Assembly (NCBI RefSeq): GCF_018998565.1
Contig: NZ_JAHNZO010000003.1
Location: forward strand, 283,757 to 347,756
Direction of reading: 5' to 3'
DNA: 64,000 nt
Origin: Paenibacillus oleatilyticus
Lineage (GTDB): Bacteria; Bacillota; Bacilli; Paenibacillales; NBRC-103111
This document shows positions 1 through 7,808 of this stretch, in pieces. The notes beneath the pieces were generated by a model. The model ran no database searches, had not been told where the DNA came from, and saw nothing but the letters and a program-made list of their open reading frames with translations. Numbering within the stretch: the first letter of the stretch is position 1; each line of letters opens with the position of its first letter. The translations under genes were made by a program, and so were the position numbers.

Positions 1-1
1 C

Positions 2-235
2 GAGGACGGCACCTTCAAGCCTGCGGACAGCATCCGCAGGGTCGAAGCGGTGACGATGATTAACCGGATGCTGTACCGCGGTCCGCTGAAAGGGGTTGCC
101 CCTCAGTTCCCGGATGTCGCGGAAAGCCATTGGGGCTTCGGTGACGTGCAGGAAGCTACCGTTTCACACGAATCCGTAAGGAACGCTGACGGAAGCGAAG
201 CTTGGAAGAGCAGCATGACGGACGATGTGCAATAA
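2..235 (+). CDS. C-terminal end of an S-layer homology (SLH) domain protein (partial)
   Basis: An open frame enters from the left edge and stops at TAA 233-235. The visible 77 residues read like the end of an SLH domain: a basic helix with RRVEAVTMINRMLYR, then FPDVAESHWGFGDVQEA, which is the usual FxDV..xHWA..dI.. start of an SLH repeat. SLH domains hold exported proteins to pyruvylated secondary wall polymer in Paenibacillaceae. The rest of the protein lies outside the window, so its enzymatic or structural role cannot be told. Confidence 0.75.
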   Translation, partial: EDGTFKPADSIRRVEAVTMINRMLYRGPLKGVAPQFPDVAESHWGFGDVQEATVSHESVRNADGSEAWKSSMTDDVQ

Positions 236-274
236 ATAAGTGGAACGGGCGTAAATTTGCGCCTGATGGAAGGA

Positions 275-300
275 ACGCCCGGAGATTGTGAGCCGGGCGT
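275..300 (+). terminator. Hairpin after the SLH gene, possible terminator
   Basis: Perfect 8-bp arms (ACGCCCGG at 275-282, CCGGGCGT at 293-300) around a 10-nt loop, 40 nt after the SLH stop. The following bases are only moderately T-rich, so termination may be weak. Confidence 0.45.
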
Positions 301-372
301 ATTTCCATTGCCTGATAACCTCTCAAAAAAGTTTCGTAACCAGTTGTGAAATGAAAGCATCAGTGGTACGCT

Positions 373-411
373 GTTCGTAAAAACAAACATCTTTGTTCGC
401 AAATACAAACA
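373..411 (+). promoter_or_regulatory. Near-perfect 17-bp direct repeat ahead of the exopolysaccharide operon
   Basis: GTTCGTAAAAACAAACA (373-389) and GTTCGCAAATACAAACA (395-411) differ at two positions and start 22 bp apart, about two helical turns, so two protein subunits could bind the same face. It lies 58 bp before the first gene of the operon. No named regulator could be matched. Confidence 0.4.
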
Positions 412-468
412 CGGACCGCAGACCTTAGAAGCTGACGCTGCCGGATGGGAAAGGAAGAACGGGACGAA

Positions 469-1605
469 ATGAGGCTGGCTTATGTTACCGTCGCTCTATT
501 GGTTATGCTGATGGCCGCCGCTTTACTGCTGGCAGGAGGGCCATTCGCATCGAATGCTTTGAAGGGAAAGGCGGACGATTCGGAGTCCCGGAGCGACAGG
601 CTGCCCGGAGAAATTTTTATCCGGCGGCACATGGTGAACGCGGACGGGACGCTGAAAACGAATTTGAAGCCGCAAGCGGCCGCGAGCCGGGACGTGGCGC
701 AGGGGGAAGAGTCGCTTTCCGAATCGATGGGGCTGTGGCTTCAGTACGCGGTCCAGAAGGGCGATAAAGCCTTGTTCGAGCAAAACGTCGGCGTTCTGCA
801 AGATCGTTTTCTCAAAGACGACGGGTGGATCTATTGGAAAGTCGGCGCGTCGTCCGAAGCGGTCAGCACCAACGCCTTGATCGACGATTTGCGGATTGCG
901 GACGCCTTGTACAAGGCCGGCAGCAGGTGGGACAAGCCGGCTTACACGGCGCTGGCGGATACGATCTCCGGCAGCATCGCCCAAAATATGGTCACGAATG
1001 AAGGTCGGTTCTCCGACTTCTACGACCATGCCTCTGCATGGAAAAGCAATGTTTTAACCTTGTCCTACTTGCAGGTCTCCGCATTCAAAGTGATGTACGA
1101 GCGCGGCAAGCTGAGCGAATCGGTCTACACGGGTGCCGTTGATTTTCTGAAGAACCTCCCGACGCGCGACACGTGGTTTCCGTTCTCCTACGATTCGGAT
1201 AAAGGAACCTATCTGTATAACGACGAGATCAACTGGATCGATCAGCTGTATATCGTTTACCATCGCGCCCAGGCGGGCATCCCCTCAGACGAGGTCTGGT
1301 CCTTGCTCAAGGAACAGTTCAATAAGTATGGCGTCCTGTACGGAAGGTACCATGCTCAATCCAAATTGCCCGCGGTAGACTTCGAATCTCCGGCGGCCTA
1401 CGGGTTGGCGATCCTGAGCGCTGTGGAGCTTGGGGACCGGGACTTTGCCCAAACGCTGTATTACCGGATGCTGCGCTTTCAAATCTTGAACCCCGCGAAC
1501 GAATGGTATGGCGGTTTTGTGTTCGACGACGACACGCATATTTTCGACAACCTCGTTCCGTTATTGGCGGAAAGGAAAATGTACGATGAAGGGCTTCTAC
1601 GCTAA
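469..1605 (+). CDS. ydaJ: GH8-like glycosidase, YdaJ/PssZ-type, first gene of exopolysaccharide operon
   Basis: Exported or membrane-anchored protein of about 378 aa: hydrophobic N-terminal segment (residues 4-24), then an alpha-helical domain resembling glycoside hydrolase family 8. The family signature region reads ALIDDLRIADALYKAGSRW. The second acidic residue of the A-[ST]-D-[AG]-D pattern is present, but the usual catalytic first Asp is Ile, so activity is uncertain. In Bacillus ydaJKLMN and Listeria pss operons a GH8-like protein accompanies a c-di-GMP-controlled polysaccharide synthase, and gene order here matches ydaJ-K-L-M-N. ATG 469 is preferred because AAAGGAAG (450-457) lies 11 nt upstream; ATG 445 has no ribosome site. 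The 3' end overlaps the next gene by 20 nt. Confidence 0.7.
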   Translation: MRLAYVTVALLVMLMAAALLLAGGPFASNALKGKADDSESRSDRLPGEIFIRRHMVNADGTLKTNLKPQAAASRDVAQGEESLSESMGLWLQYAVQKGDKALFEQNVGVLQDRFLKDDGWIYWKVGASSEAVSTNALIDDLRIADALYKAGSRWDKPAYTALADTISGSIAQNMVTNEGRFSDFYDHASAWKSNVLTLSYLQVSAFKVMYERGKLSESVYTGAVDFLKNLPTRDTWFPFSYDSDKGTYLYNDEINWIDQLYIVYHRAQAGIPSDEVWSLLKEQFNKYGVLYGRYHAQSKLPAVDFESPAAYGLAILSAVELGDRDFAQTLYYRMLRFQILNPANEWYGGFVFDDDTHIFDNLVPLLAERKMYDEGLLR

Positions 1606-2440
1606 AAATCAAACCTATCTTTTCTATCAGCTCCTCCTGCTGCTGCTTACGCCGCTTGTCTGCTTGTTTGCGGCCGGGTTTCCTCCGGTCTCCTGGAGCA
1701 ACGCGCTTTTGCTGGCTGCCGTCCTGCTCATTGGCATCGCGGGGACGGTATTCGGCTTGGTGGCCGGTCTGGGCCTCAGTCTCGCCGTCCTGTTCGTATT
1801 CGGGTCCATTTTGCTATGGAAGGCGTTCGTTTCTTCCGCGATCTTCCTGTCACCGGGAGAGATTGTCATCTGGATGGCGGCGATCCTTGCGGCGCCGGTC
1901 GTCACCGGTATGCTTCACAAGTGGGTCGCGACAACTACGGCCGAAAATCAAGAGATGAAGGACAAGTTCGATCAGCTTGTCACCATTGACGAACCGACCG
2001 GCTTCGATAATTACAAGCGCTTCTTGTTCGAAATGGAGGACGAGTTCAAGCGCTCGCGAAGAACCAGCGCGCCCTTTACGCTTCTGTTGATCCAGGTCAA
2101 GTACTTCCAGCAGTTTCAAACCTTGTACGGCGCCAAGGAGACGCTTCATCTGCTGCAATCCCTTTCCGGTGTTTTATGGAACCATACCCGAATGACCGAC
2201 CGCAAATTCCGTATTGCGGACGATACGTTTGCTGTCATCTTGTCGAACACCGAGGAAGAAAATGCGGATATCGTGATCGGAAAAATCGGCGGTTTGTTCA
2301 AAACCCACGTGCTTGCCAATCAGAAACAAGCCGTTACGCTAAGCGTGGCTTTCGGCGTTGCGAGCTACGACGAGGGACTTAGCGACGCGAAGGAGCTGGT
2401 GCAGCATGCGAACGATGAGCTTGAGCAGTATATTCCATAG
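1586..2440 (+). CDS. ydaK: Membrane protein with degenerate GGDEF domain, probable c-di-GMP receptor (YdaK/PssE-like)
   Basis: 284 aa. About four membrane segments (roughly 11-30, 41-76 as two, 93-110) are followed by a GGDEF fold from about residue 133 (DEPTGFDNYKRF). The catalytic GGDEF motif is replaced by ADDTF (211-215), so cyclase activity is not expected. The inhibitory-site motif RxxD is kept as RMTD (202-205), exactly five residues ahead. That combination is the hallmark of a c-di-GMP-binding effector rather than an enzyme, and it is known for Bacillus YdaK in this operon. Start ATG 1586 follows AAAGGAAA and sits inside the upstream gene, indicating translational coupling. Inferred role: switch on the synthase encoded downstream when c-di-GMP is high. 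Confidence 0.8.
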   Translation: MKGFYAKNQTYLFYQLLLLLLTPLVCLFAAGFPPVSWSNALLLAAVLLIGIAGTVFGLVAGLGLSLAVLFVFGSILLWKAFVSSAIFLSPGEIVIWMAAILAAPVVTGMLHKWVATTTAENQEMKDKFDQLVTIDEPTGFDNYKRFLFEMEDEFKRSRRTSAPFTLLLIQVKYFQQFQTLYGAKETLHLLQSLSGVLWNHTRMTDRKFRIADDTFAVILSNTEEENADIVIGKIGGLFKTHVLANQKQAVTLSVAFGVASYDEGLSDAKELVQHANDELEQYIP

Positions 2441-4157
2441 AACGTTCCGGACCGTTGTCTTGTTTGGCGCCCTGCTGCTGCTGATAGGAAATGCGCACGG
2501 GGCGTGGGCTTCGGCGGCGAAAGAAACGGAAGACGCCCGCAAAATCCTGGTGGTGTACACGACGGAGGACGGGGCGATTAGCGAATCGGTCCGGATTTTG
2601 GATCTTCTGCTGGGCCGTTTTACGGGGAATGTCGTATTCAAGAGCGACGAAGCCGTGAAGAGCGAGGATCTTCGCGGCATCACGCATTTGGTGTATTACG
2701 GCGCGGTGCCCAAGGCTTTGCCGCAGCAGGCCGTGCAGCTCATGGCGGCCTACAGCGGGCCGTTTCTCGCTGTCGGCGACAATGTCGGGCAGCTGGGCGA
2801 ACGTTTTTCGTTCATATCGGTCGAGCAGAAGGTGGCGATCCACAAAGTATCGAAGCGGGACGACTCCTCCTACGACCTGCTGGAGCAGACTTATCCGATT
2901 GCGCAGATCGCGCTCCGCCGGGGCGAAGCGATTCTGCAGGGATGGAAAGGGGAGCAGGCGTATCCGCTGCTTGCGGTGGACCGGAACAGCTATTATTTTT
3001 CCGCGGTCAACCTGGATGCGCCGTTTCTGAATTATTTGGGAGAAGGGCTCTATCCCTTTTTCCGGGAGCAGCCTGCGGCGGGCCATCCGGCTTACATTCG
3101 CCTGGAGGACGTCCACCCGCAGTCCGATCCCGTGCTGTTGAAGGCTGCCGGCGAGGTGTTGGAGGAAAAAGGCATCCCCTATATGATTGCGCTCATCCCG
3201 GTGTATACGAATCCGGTTACGCACGAGCAGCTGCGTTTGAAGGATGCGCCGCAATTGGTGGAAGTGCTGAAAGAGCTGCAGAAGCGCGGCGCGAGCATCG
3301 TTCTGCACGGGTATACGCACCAATACAGACAGTCGGAGACCGGAGAGGGCTTCGAGTTCTGGGACGTGGAAAACAACGCCCCGATTATGGACGAGCCCGA
3401 CCGGGAGGTTACGGTCCGGTACAGGCACGACTTTCCGAGCAAGGAAGCGTACGAGAGCTACGCGGAAAAGAACAGGCAATTCAACGAATCGTATACCCGT
3501 CACCGGCTGGAGAGCGGCATCAAGGAGCTGACGGAGCTTGGGCTGTATCCGCTCGGCTTCGAGGCTCCGCACTATACGATGAGTCAGGAAGGGTACCGGG
3601 TGGCCGCGGAATATTTTCAATACGTGCTCGGGCAGGTGCAGTTGGGCGACCGGGATTGGCAGCGGATGAGCGCGGCTCCGTACGTTACAGCCCCTGCGTT
3701 CCTGCACGGCATGACCCTGCTGCCCGAGACGATCGGCTACTACGATGCCGCCTCGCCTTCAGTGGCTGCGGATACGGCCCGAAAAGTAAGACAAATGCAA
3801 TTCGTGAACGGCAGTGTCATCGGCATGTTTTATCATCCGTATCTCGGGGCGGACCGGCTGAAGGAATTTCTTGCGGCGGTGGAGACCGTTCCCGGGCTGG
3901 AATGGATCGATTTGAAGCGTCTGGAGCATAAGCCGTCGGAGCGGTTTCGGGCGGTGGATCGTACGGATACGCCACTCGTCCTGACGGCCGCCTCCCGCCC
4001 GCTGCCGGAGCTCGGGGATATGGGCGTTTCGCAAAAAATTTTATGGGGCATTGCGGCGGTCGTCGCGCTGGCCGTCATTGCGTTTCTGATTTATACGCTG
4101 CGTATTCGAATGAGCTTACGAAAGCAGTTGTTTGAGGAGCGGAGCATCCATGGCTGA
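2406..4157 (+). CDS. ydaL: DUF2334 polysaccharide-deacetylase-fold protein, YdaL-like
   Basis: 583 aa, exported: N-terminal signal segment (about 13-33), an extracellular region, and a C-terminal membrane helix (about 545-567) with a basic tail. The central part carries deacetylase-fold motifs of DUF2334: RLEDVHP, a His pair in HGYTHQY, and GFEAPHYT. A gatase-like N-terminal segment (ILVVYTTEDG) precedes it. Inferred role: modify the nascent polysaccharide outside the membrane. ATG 2406 is chosen because AGGAG at 2391-2395 lies 10 nt ahead; ATG 2415 is the alternative. It overlaps ydaK by 35 nt and the synthase gene by 8 nt, so the operon is tightly coupled. Confidence 0.75.
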   Translation: MRTMSLSSIFHRTFRTVVLFGALLLLIGNAHGAWASAAKETEDARKILVVYTTEDGAISESVRILDLLLGRFTGNVVFKSDEAVKSEDLRGITHLVYYGAVPKALPQQAVQLMAAYSGPFLAVGDNVGQLGERFSFISVEQKVAIHKVSKRDDSSYDLLEQTYPIAQIALRRGEAILQGWKGEQAYPLLAVDRNSYYFSAVNLDAPFLNYLGEGLYPFFREQPAAGHPAYIRLEDVHPQSDPVLLKAAGEVLEEKGIPYMIALIPVYTNPVTHEQLRLKDAPQLVEVLKELQKRGASIVLHGYTHQYRQSETGEGFEFWDVENNAPIMDEPDREVTVRYRHDFPSKEAYESYAEKNRQFNESYTRHRLESGIKELTELGLYPLGFEAPHYTMSQEGYRVAAEYFQYVLGQVQLGDRDWQRMSAAPYVTAPAFLHGMTLLPETIGYYDAASPSVAADTARKVRQMQFVNGSVIGMFYHPYLGADRLKEFLAAVETVPGLEWIDLKRLEHKPSERFRAVDRTDTPLVLTAASRPLPELGDMGVSQKILWGIAAVVALAVIAFLIYTLRIRMSLRKQLFEERSIHG

Positions 4158-5424
4158 AATTTTATTTTACGTCTCGTTAACGATGATCTGGATCATGCTC
4201 TTGTACCACATGTTTCTGATGCAAGGAGGGTACCTGCATTATTTGCGGTACAGGAAGCCGATCGAGAAATGGGAGCAAGCCAAGGCTCCGCTTCCCAAGG
4301 TAAGCATCCTAATCCCCGCGCACAACGAGGAAGTCGTGATTGAACGGACAATTAAAGCGATGGTCCGGCTCGATTATCCGAAGGACCTGCTGGAGATCAT
4401 CGTCGTCAATGACAATTCGTCGGACCGGACGGGCGAAATCGCGGACAGCTACGCGGCCAAATATCCGTGCGTCCAAGTGGTGCACACCAAGCCGCCCAAT
4501 GCGGGCAAAGGCAAATCGGGCGCGCTGAACCAAGGCTTGCTCCATTCCAGCGGCGAAATTATCGTCGTCTATGATGCGGACAATACGCCGGAACGGCAGG
4601 CGGTTCGTTACCTGGTTCTGGCGATGCAGAACGATCCGTCGGCAGGGGTCATTGTCGGGAAATTCCGCGTTGTAAACGCAGCCCGCAACCTGCTCACGCG
4701 CTTCATCAACATCGAGACCATTTCCTTCCAGTGGATGGCGCAGGCCGGCCGCTTCAATTGGTTCGGGGTGACGACGATTCCGGGGACGAACTTTGCCATC
4801 CGCCGCAGTCTGATCGAGCAGCTGGGCGGCTGGGACGAGAAGGCGCTCGCCGAAGATACGGAGCTGACGATCCGCGTCTACGATGCCGGCTACTATATCC
4901 GGTTTTTTCCCGCAGCTATCACGTGGGAGCAGGAGCCGGAAACGTGGAAGGTGTGGTGGAAGCAGCGGACCCGGTGGGCGCGCGGCAACCAGTACGTCGT
5001 GCTGAAATTTATGCGGCATCTGTTCGCGCTGAAAAAGAAACGGATCGTGTTCGATCTGGTGTACTTCTTTTTCACGTACTTCATGTTTTTCATGGGCGTG
5101 ATCGTATCGGACCTGCTGTTCGTCATCAACCTGTTTGTCGATTTGCATCTGGATGTCGGCATCGTTTCGATCATTCTATGGATACTGGCGTTCTTCCTGT
5201 ACGCCACGGAAGTGATGATCGCGCTCAGTATCGAAAAGACGGAGTTTACGCTGAAAAATTTTGCGATCGTTCTGCTGATGTATTTTACCTATTCCCAGTT
5301 GTGGATCGCACTGGTCATTTATGCCTTATATTTGGAAATCAAACGCGTGCTGTTTCGTCAGGAGACGAAATGGTACAAGACGGAACGCTTCTCGAAAGAC
5401 AAGAAGGGCGAAGCCGTATCATGA
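4150..5424 (+). CDS. ydaM: Family 2 glycosyltransferase, exopolysaccharide synthase (YdaM-like)
   Basis: 424 aa processive GT2 enzyme. An N-terminal membrane helix (about 3-22) is followed by the cytoplasmic GT-A domain with VSILIPAHNEE, VVNDNSSD, YDADN and AEDTEL, then the processive-synthase QxxRW motif as QRTRWARG. Three or four C-terminal membrane helices form the likely translocation channel. It probably polymerises a hexose or hexosamine polymer from nucleotide sugar; the sugar cannot be told. ATG 4150 has GGAG four to five bases ahead. The preceding degenerate GGDEF protein and the following BcsB-like protein fit a cellulose-synthase-like complex controlled by c-di-GMP. Confidence 0.85.
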   Translation: MAEILFYVSLTMIWIMLLYHMFLMQGGYLHYLRYRKPIEKWEQAKAPLPKVSILIPAHNEEVVIERTIKAMVRLDYPKDLLEIIVVNDNSSDRTGEIADSYAAKYPCVQVVHTKPPNAGKGKSGALNQGLLHSSGEIIVVYDADNTPERQAVRYLVLAMQNDPSAGVIVGKFRVVNAARNLLTRFINIETISFQWMAQAGRFNWFGVTTIPGTNFAIRRSLIEQLGGWDEKALAEDTELTIRVYDAGYYIRFFPAAITWEQEPETWKVWWKQRTRWARGNQYVVLKFMRHLFALKKKRIVFDLVYFFFTYFMFFMGVIVSDLLFVINLFVDLHLDVGIVSIILWILAFFLYATEVMIALSIEKTEFTLKNFAIVLLMYFTYSQLWIALVIYALYLEIKRVLFRQETKWYKTERFSKDKKGEAVS

Positions 5425-5447
5425 CAACGAATAGGTGTGAGAGAACA

Positions 5448-7736
5448 ATGAACAACGGTTTCGGCCTGAGGAAGGCCATCTTATTGCTGGGCGCCGTCCT
5501 TGTGGCGTCGGGATCTTACTCGTCTCTCGTCAAGGCGGAGGGAGCGGACGGCGGGCGGCAGGTGAAAGCGACCCCTTGGAAAGAGGGAGCGGCGGTCGCG
5601 ACCGATTCGAACGTATCGGCGTTGTCGCCGGGCTACGTGCACCGCTTCGCGAACGATCCGATCATGCTGGCCGGCGTAGACCGGTCTTACGATGTGTATT
5701 ATAATGTGCCGAAAGCCGAGCTTGGGAGCAATCATTATTTGGAGCTTGATCTGAGCTACTCCGACCTGCTGCTGCCTTCCCAATCTACCTTGACCGTCCT
5801 GGTGGACAATAAGCCGCTGAAGAGCGTGTTTTTGACCAAAGAGGAGGCGAAGCAGCGCAAAGTGACGATTGCGCTCGGGGCGGACGAAGCGAAGCCCGGC
5901 TTTCACAAGCTGACGTTCGCCAAGCATGGCGTCGTCTCGGACGATTTCTGCGAGGACCCGGACAACCCGGCCAACTGGCTTCAAATCGCGCGTTCGTCTT
6001 TCGTCTATATCGATTCGAAGGAGACGTACACGACAGCGGACCCGCTGAAGGAGTTCCCGTACCCCTTCATCGAGCCGGGGACGACGGACGAGGTATACGG
6101 AGTGATCGTCGTGCCGGATGCCCCGTCGTCCGAGCTGCTTTCCTCCGCTTTGGAGCTGGCGGCCCGGTTATCGTCGCTAACGGCGGCGAAAAAGCCGGTT
6201 CCGATGATGACGGAGTCGGAATGGGCGAAAGCGGACGGCAAACCGGCCCATGTCATTGCCATGGGGAGCGTCGGAGCCTGGACCGGCCCGGTGAAAAAAA
6301 TCGTCGAGGACAACGGCGTTCGCGCCGAGAACGAAGAGCTGGCGCTCGACTCCATGTCGCTGGAGGAGGCCGGAAAGAACGGCTCGAAGCAACTGCTGCT
6401 GCTGTCCGCGGCCAAGGATGAGGCGATCGCGGAGAAGCTGCGGATCTTAACGAATCCGAAGCTGGCGGAGCAGTTGACCGGAAGCCATTTGGTGATTAGA
6501 CAGACGCCTGCGGTCACAGATGAAGGCGACGAGCCGAAAAAGCTGACGCTCGCTTCGTTCGGCTCCGAGCACCTGCTGCTGAACGAGACGAAGCCGGAAT
6601 CCGGCAAGCTTAGCGTCGTCGTGCCGTCCTACTGGAAGCTGACCGGCGAGAGCTCGCTGGAGCTGAAGCTGAAGGTATCTCCGCTGCTGATGGCCGAGAT
6701 CGGAGAGCAGACGGAGCGCAAGACCGAGAAAAAAACGAAGGAGACCGGGGCCGGCCGTTACGGAAAATACGGACTGACGGTAACGGTGAACGGCATCCCC
6801 AAGACGGTATCCCTTCAGGAACCGGCCAAAACGAAAACGCAGGGCGATACCTATACAGTGAACATTCCTTTAACCTCCGCTTTGCAGGATAAAGACAGCA
6901 GCGGAGCGCTCGATATTGTATTTACGGCCAATATCGGCCTGACCGAGGGACCTTGTACCGGGGACAGCAACAACGGCCGGTGGATTTTCGTTGACAAGGC
7001 AAGCACGTTCAACGTGCCTCACGAAATGGCGAAGGACAGTTCGTTCCAGCACTGGCCTGGGCCTTTTGTCAGCGACCAGGGAACCGATCGTACGGCCATT
7101 CTCGTGCCGCAGCAGGTGAACGGGACGTTCCTGTCGCAGCTTTCCCGGCTTGCCGGGGATTTGACGTCCGCTTCGGATACGAACCGTCGGATCGCGGTAT
7201 TCCGCGAACCGCTTGACGATCAGGCGCTCAAGCAACTGAATGATTATCATGTGATCGTGCCGGGAGACCTCGGCCAATTCCCGTCACTGCAGAAGCTGCG
7301 CGACAAACTGCTGCTCCCGACGGAAAACGACCGGCTGCAGCTTGGGAAGTACGCCGCAATTAACGAAACGACCGATTATGCGGCTTGGATCCAGCCGTCG
7401 GTCTGGAACGAAAACCGGGTGATGGCCGTCTTCCAGAAGGTGAACGCCGGGGCAGGGGAGCAGGGCTCTTTCGTTCATCCGAATCTGCTGCAATATTTGA
7501 AGAGCACGAAGAAGCCGGGCCAAGTCGTCATTATGAACAAGGCGAAAGCTGTGTTCACCGTTGCGGCCCCCTCGGATTCCAGGACGGCTCAAGATGACAA
7601 TGCGTTGAATCCCGCAGGGAAAGCGCCCGGTATTCCGGTATGGCTTATGGTGCTGATTCCGGTGCTGCTGGTCGGGCTGCTGATCGTGTTTATTCGGGTG
7701 CGGCGCAAGGAGAAGCGGGACGCCGGAAAGCAGTAG
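5448..7736 (+). CDS. ydaN: BcsB-like extracytoplasmic subunit of the polysaccharide synthase (YdaN-like)
   Basis: 762 aa. Signal peptide (about 8-29), a large extracellular region with the BcsB pattern of paired jelly-roll/ferredoxin-like modules, and a C-terminal membrane helix (IPVWLMVLIPVLLVGLLIVF) with a basic tail. BcsB-type subunits guide the emerging polymer and contact the GT2 synthase through the C-terminal helix. ATG 5448 follows AGGTG at 10 nt. An upstream in-frame ATG at 5421 overlaps the synthase stop (ATGA) and cannot be excluded. Two similar DDFCEDPDNPANW / LTEGPCTGDSNNGRW stretches may mark the two modules. Confidence 0.8.
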   Translation: MNNGFGLRKAILLLGAVLVASGSYSSLVKAEGADGGRQVKATPWKEGAAVATDSNVSALSPGYVHRFANDPIMLAGVDRSYDVYYNVPKAELGSNHYLELDLSYSDLLLPSQSTLTVLVDNKPLKSVFLTKEEAKQRKVTIALGADEAKPGFHKLTFAKHGVVSDDFCEDPDNPANWLQIARSSFVYIDSKETYTTADPLKEFPYPFIEPGTTDEVYGVIVVPDAPSSELLSSALELAARLSSLTAAKKPVPMMTESEWAKADGKPAHVIAMGSVGAWTGPVKKIVEDNGVRAENEELALDSMSLEEAGKNGSKQLLLLSAAKDEAIAEKLRILTNPKLAEQLTGSHLVIRQTPAVTDEGDEPKKLTLASFGSEHLLLNETKPESGKLSVVVPSYWKLTGESSLELKLKVSPLLMAEIGEQTERKTEKKTKETGAGRYGKYGLTVTVNGIPKTVSLQEPAKTKTQGDTYTVNIPLTSALQDKDSSGALDIVFTANIGLTEGPCTGDSNNGRWIFVDKASTFNVPHEMAKDSSFQHWPGPFVSDQGTDRTAILVPQQVNGTFLSQLSRLAGDLTSASDTNRRIAVFREPLDDQALKQLNDYHVIVPGDLGQFPSLQKLRDKLLLPTENDRLQLGKYAAINETTDYAAWIQPSVWNENRVMAVFQKVNAGAGEQGSFVHPNLLQYLKSTKKPGQVVIMNKAKAVFTVAAPSDSRTAQDDNALNPAGKAPGIPVWLMVLIPVLLVGLLIVFIRVRRKEKRDAGKQ

Positions 7737-7808
7737 AACAGCAAGAGCGACAATGGACGGCTTCCCCGGATGAAGTAGCAAGGCATACTAATCGGCGGGG
7801 TGGAAACG

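Noticed and set aside
2379..3707. Long antisense open frame opposite the DUF2334 gene
   Set aside because: Biased, Arg/His/Gln-rich composition typical of GC-rich antisense shadow, no ribosome site, and the plus-strand protein has clear family motifs.
4731..5447. Long 5' extension of the BcsB-like frame
   Set aside because: It overlaps the whole glycosyltransferase C-terminus in another frame; the signal peptide and ribosome site place the real start at 5448.
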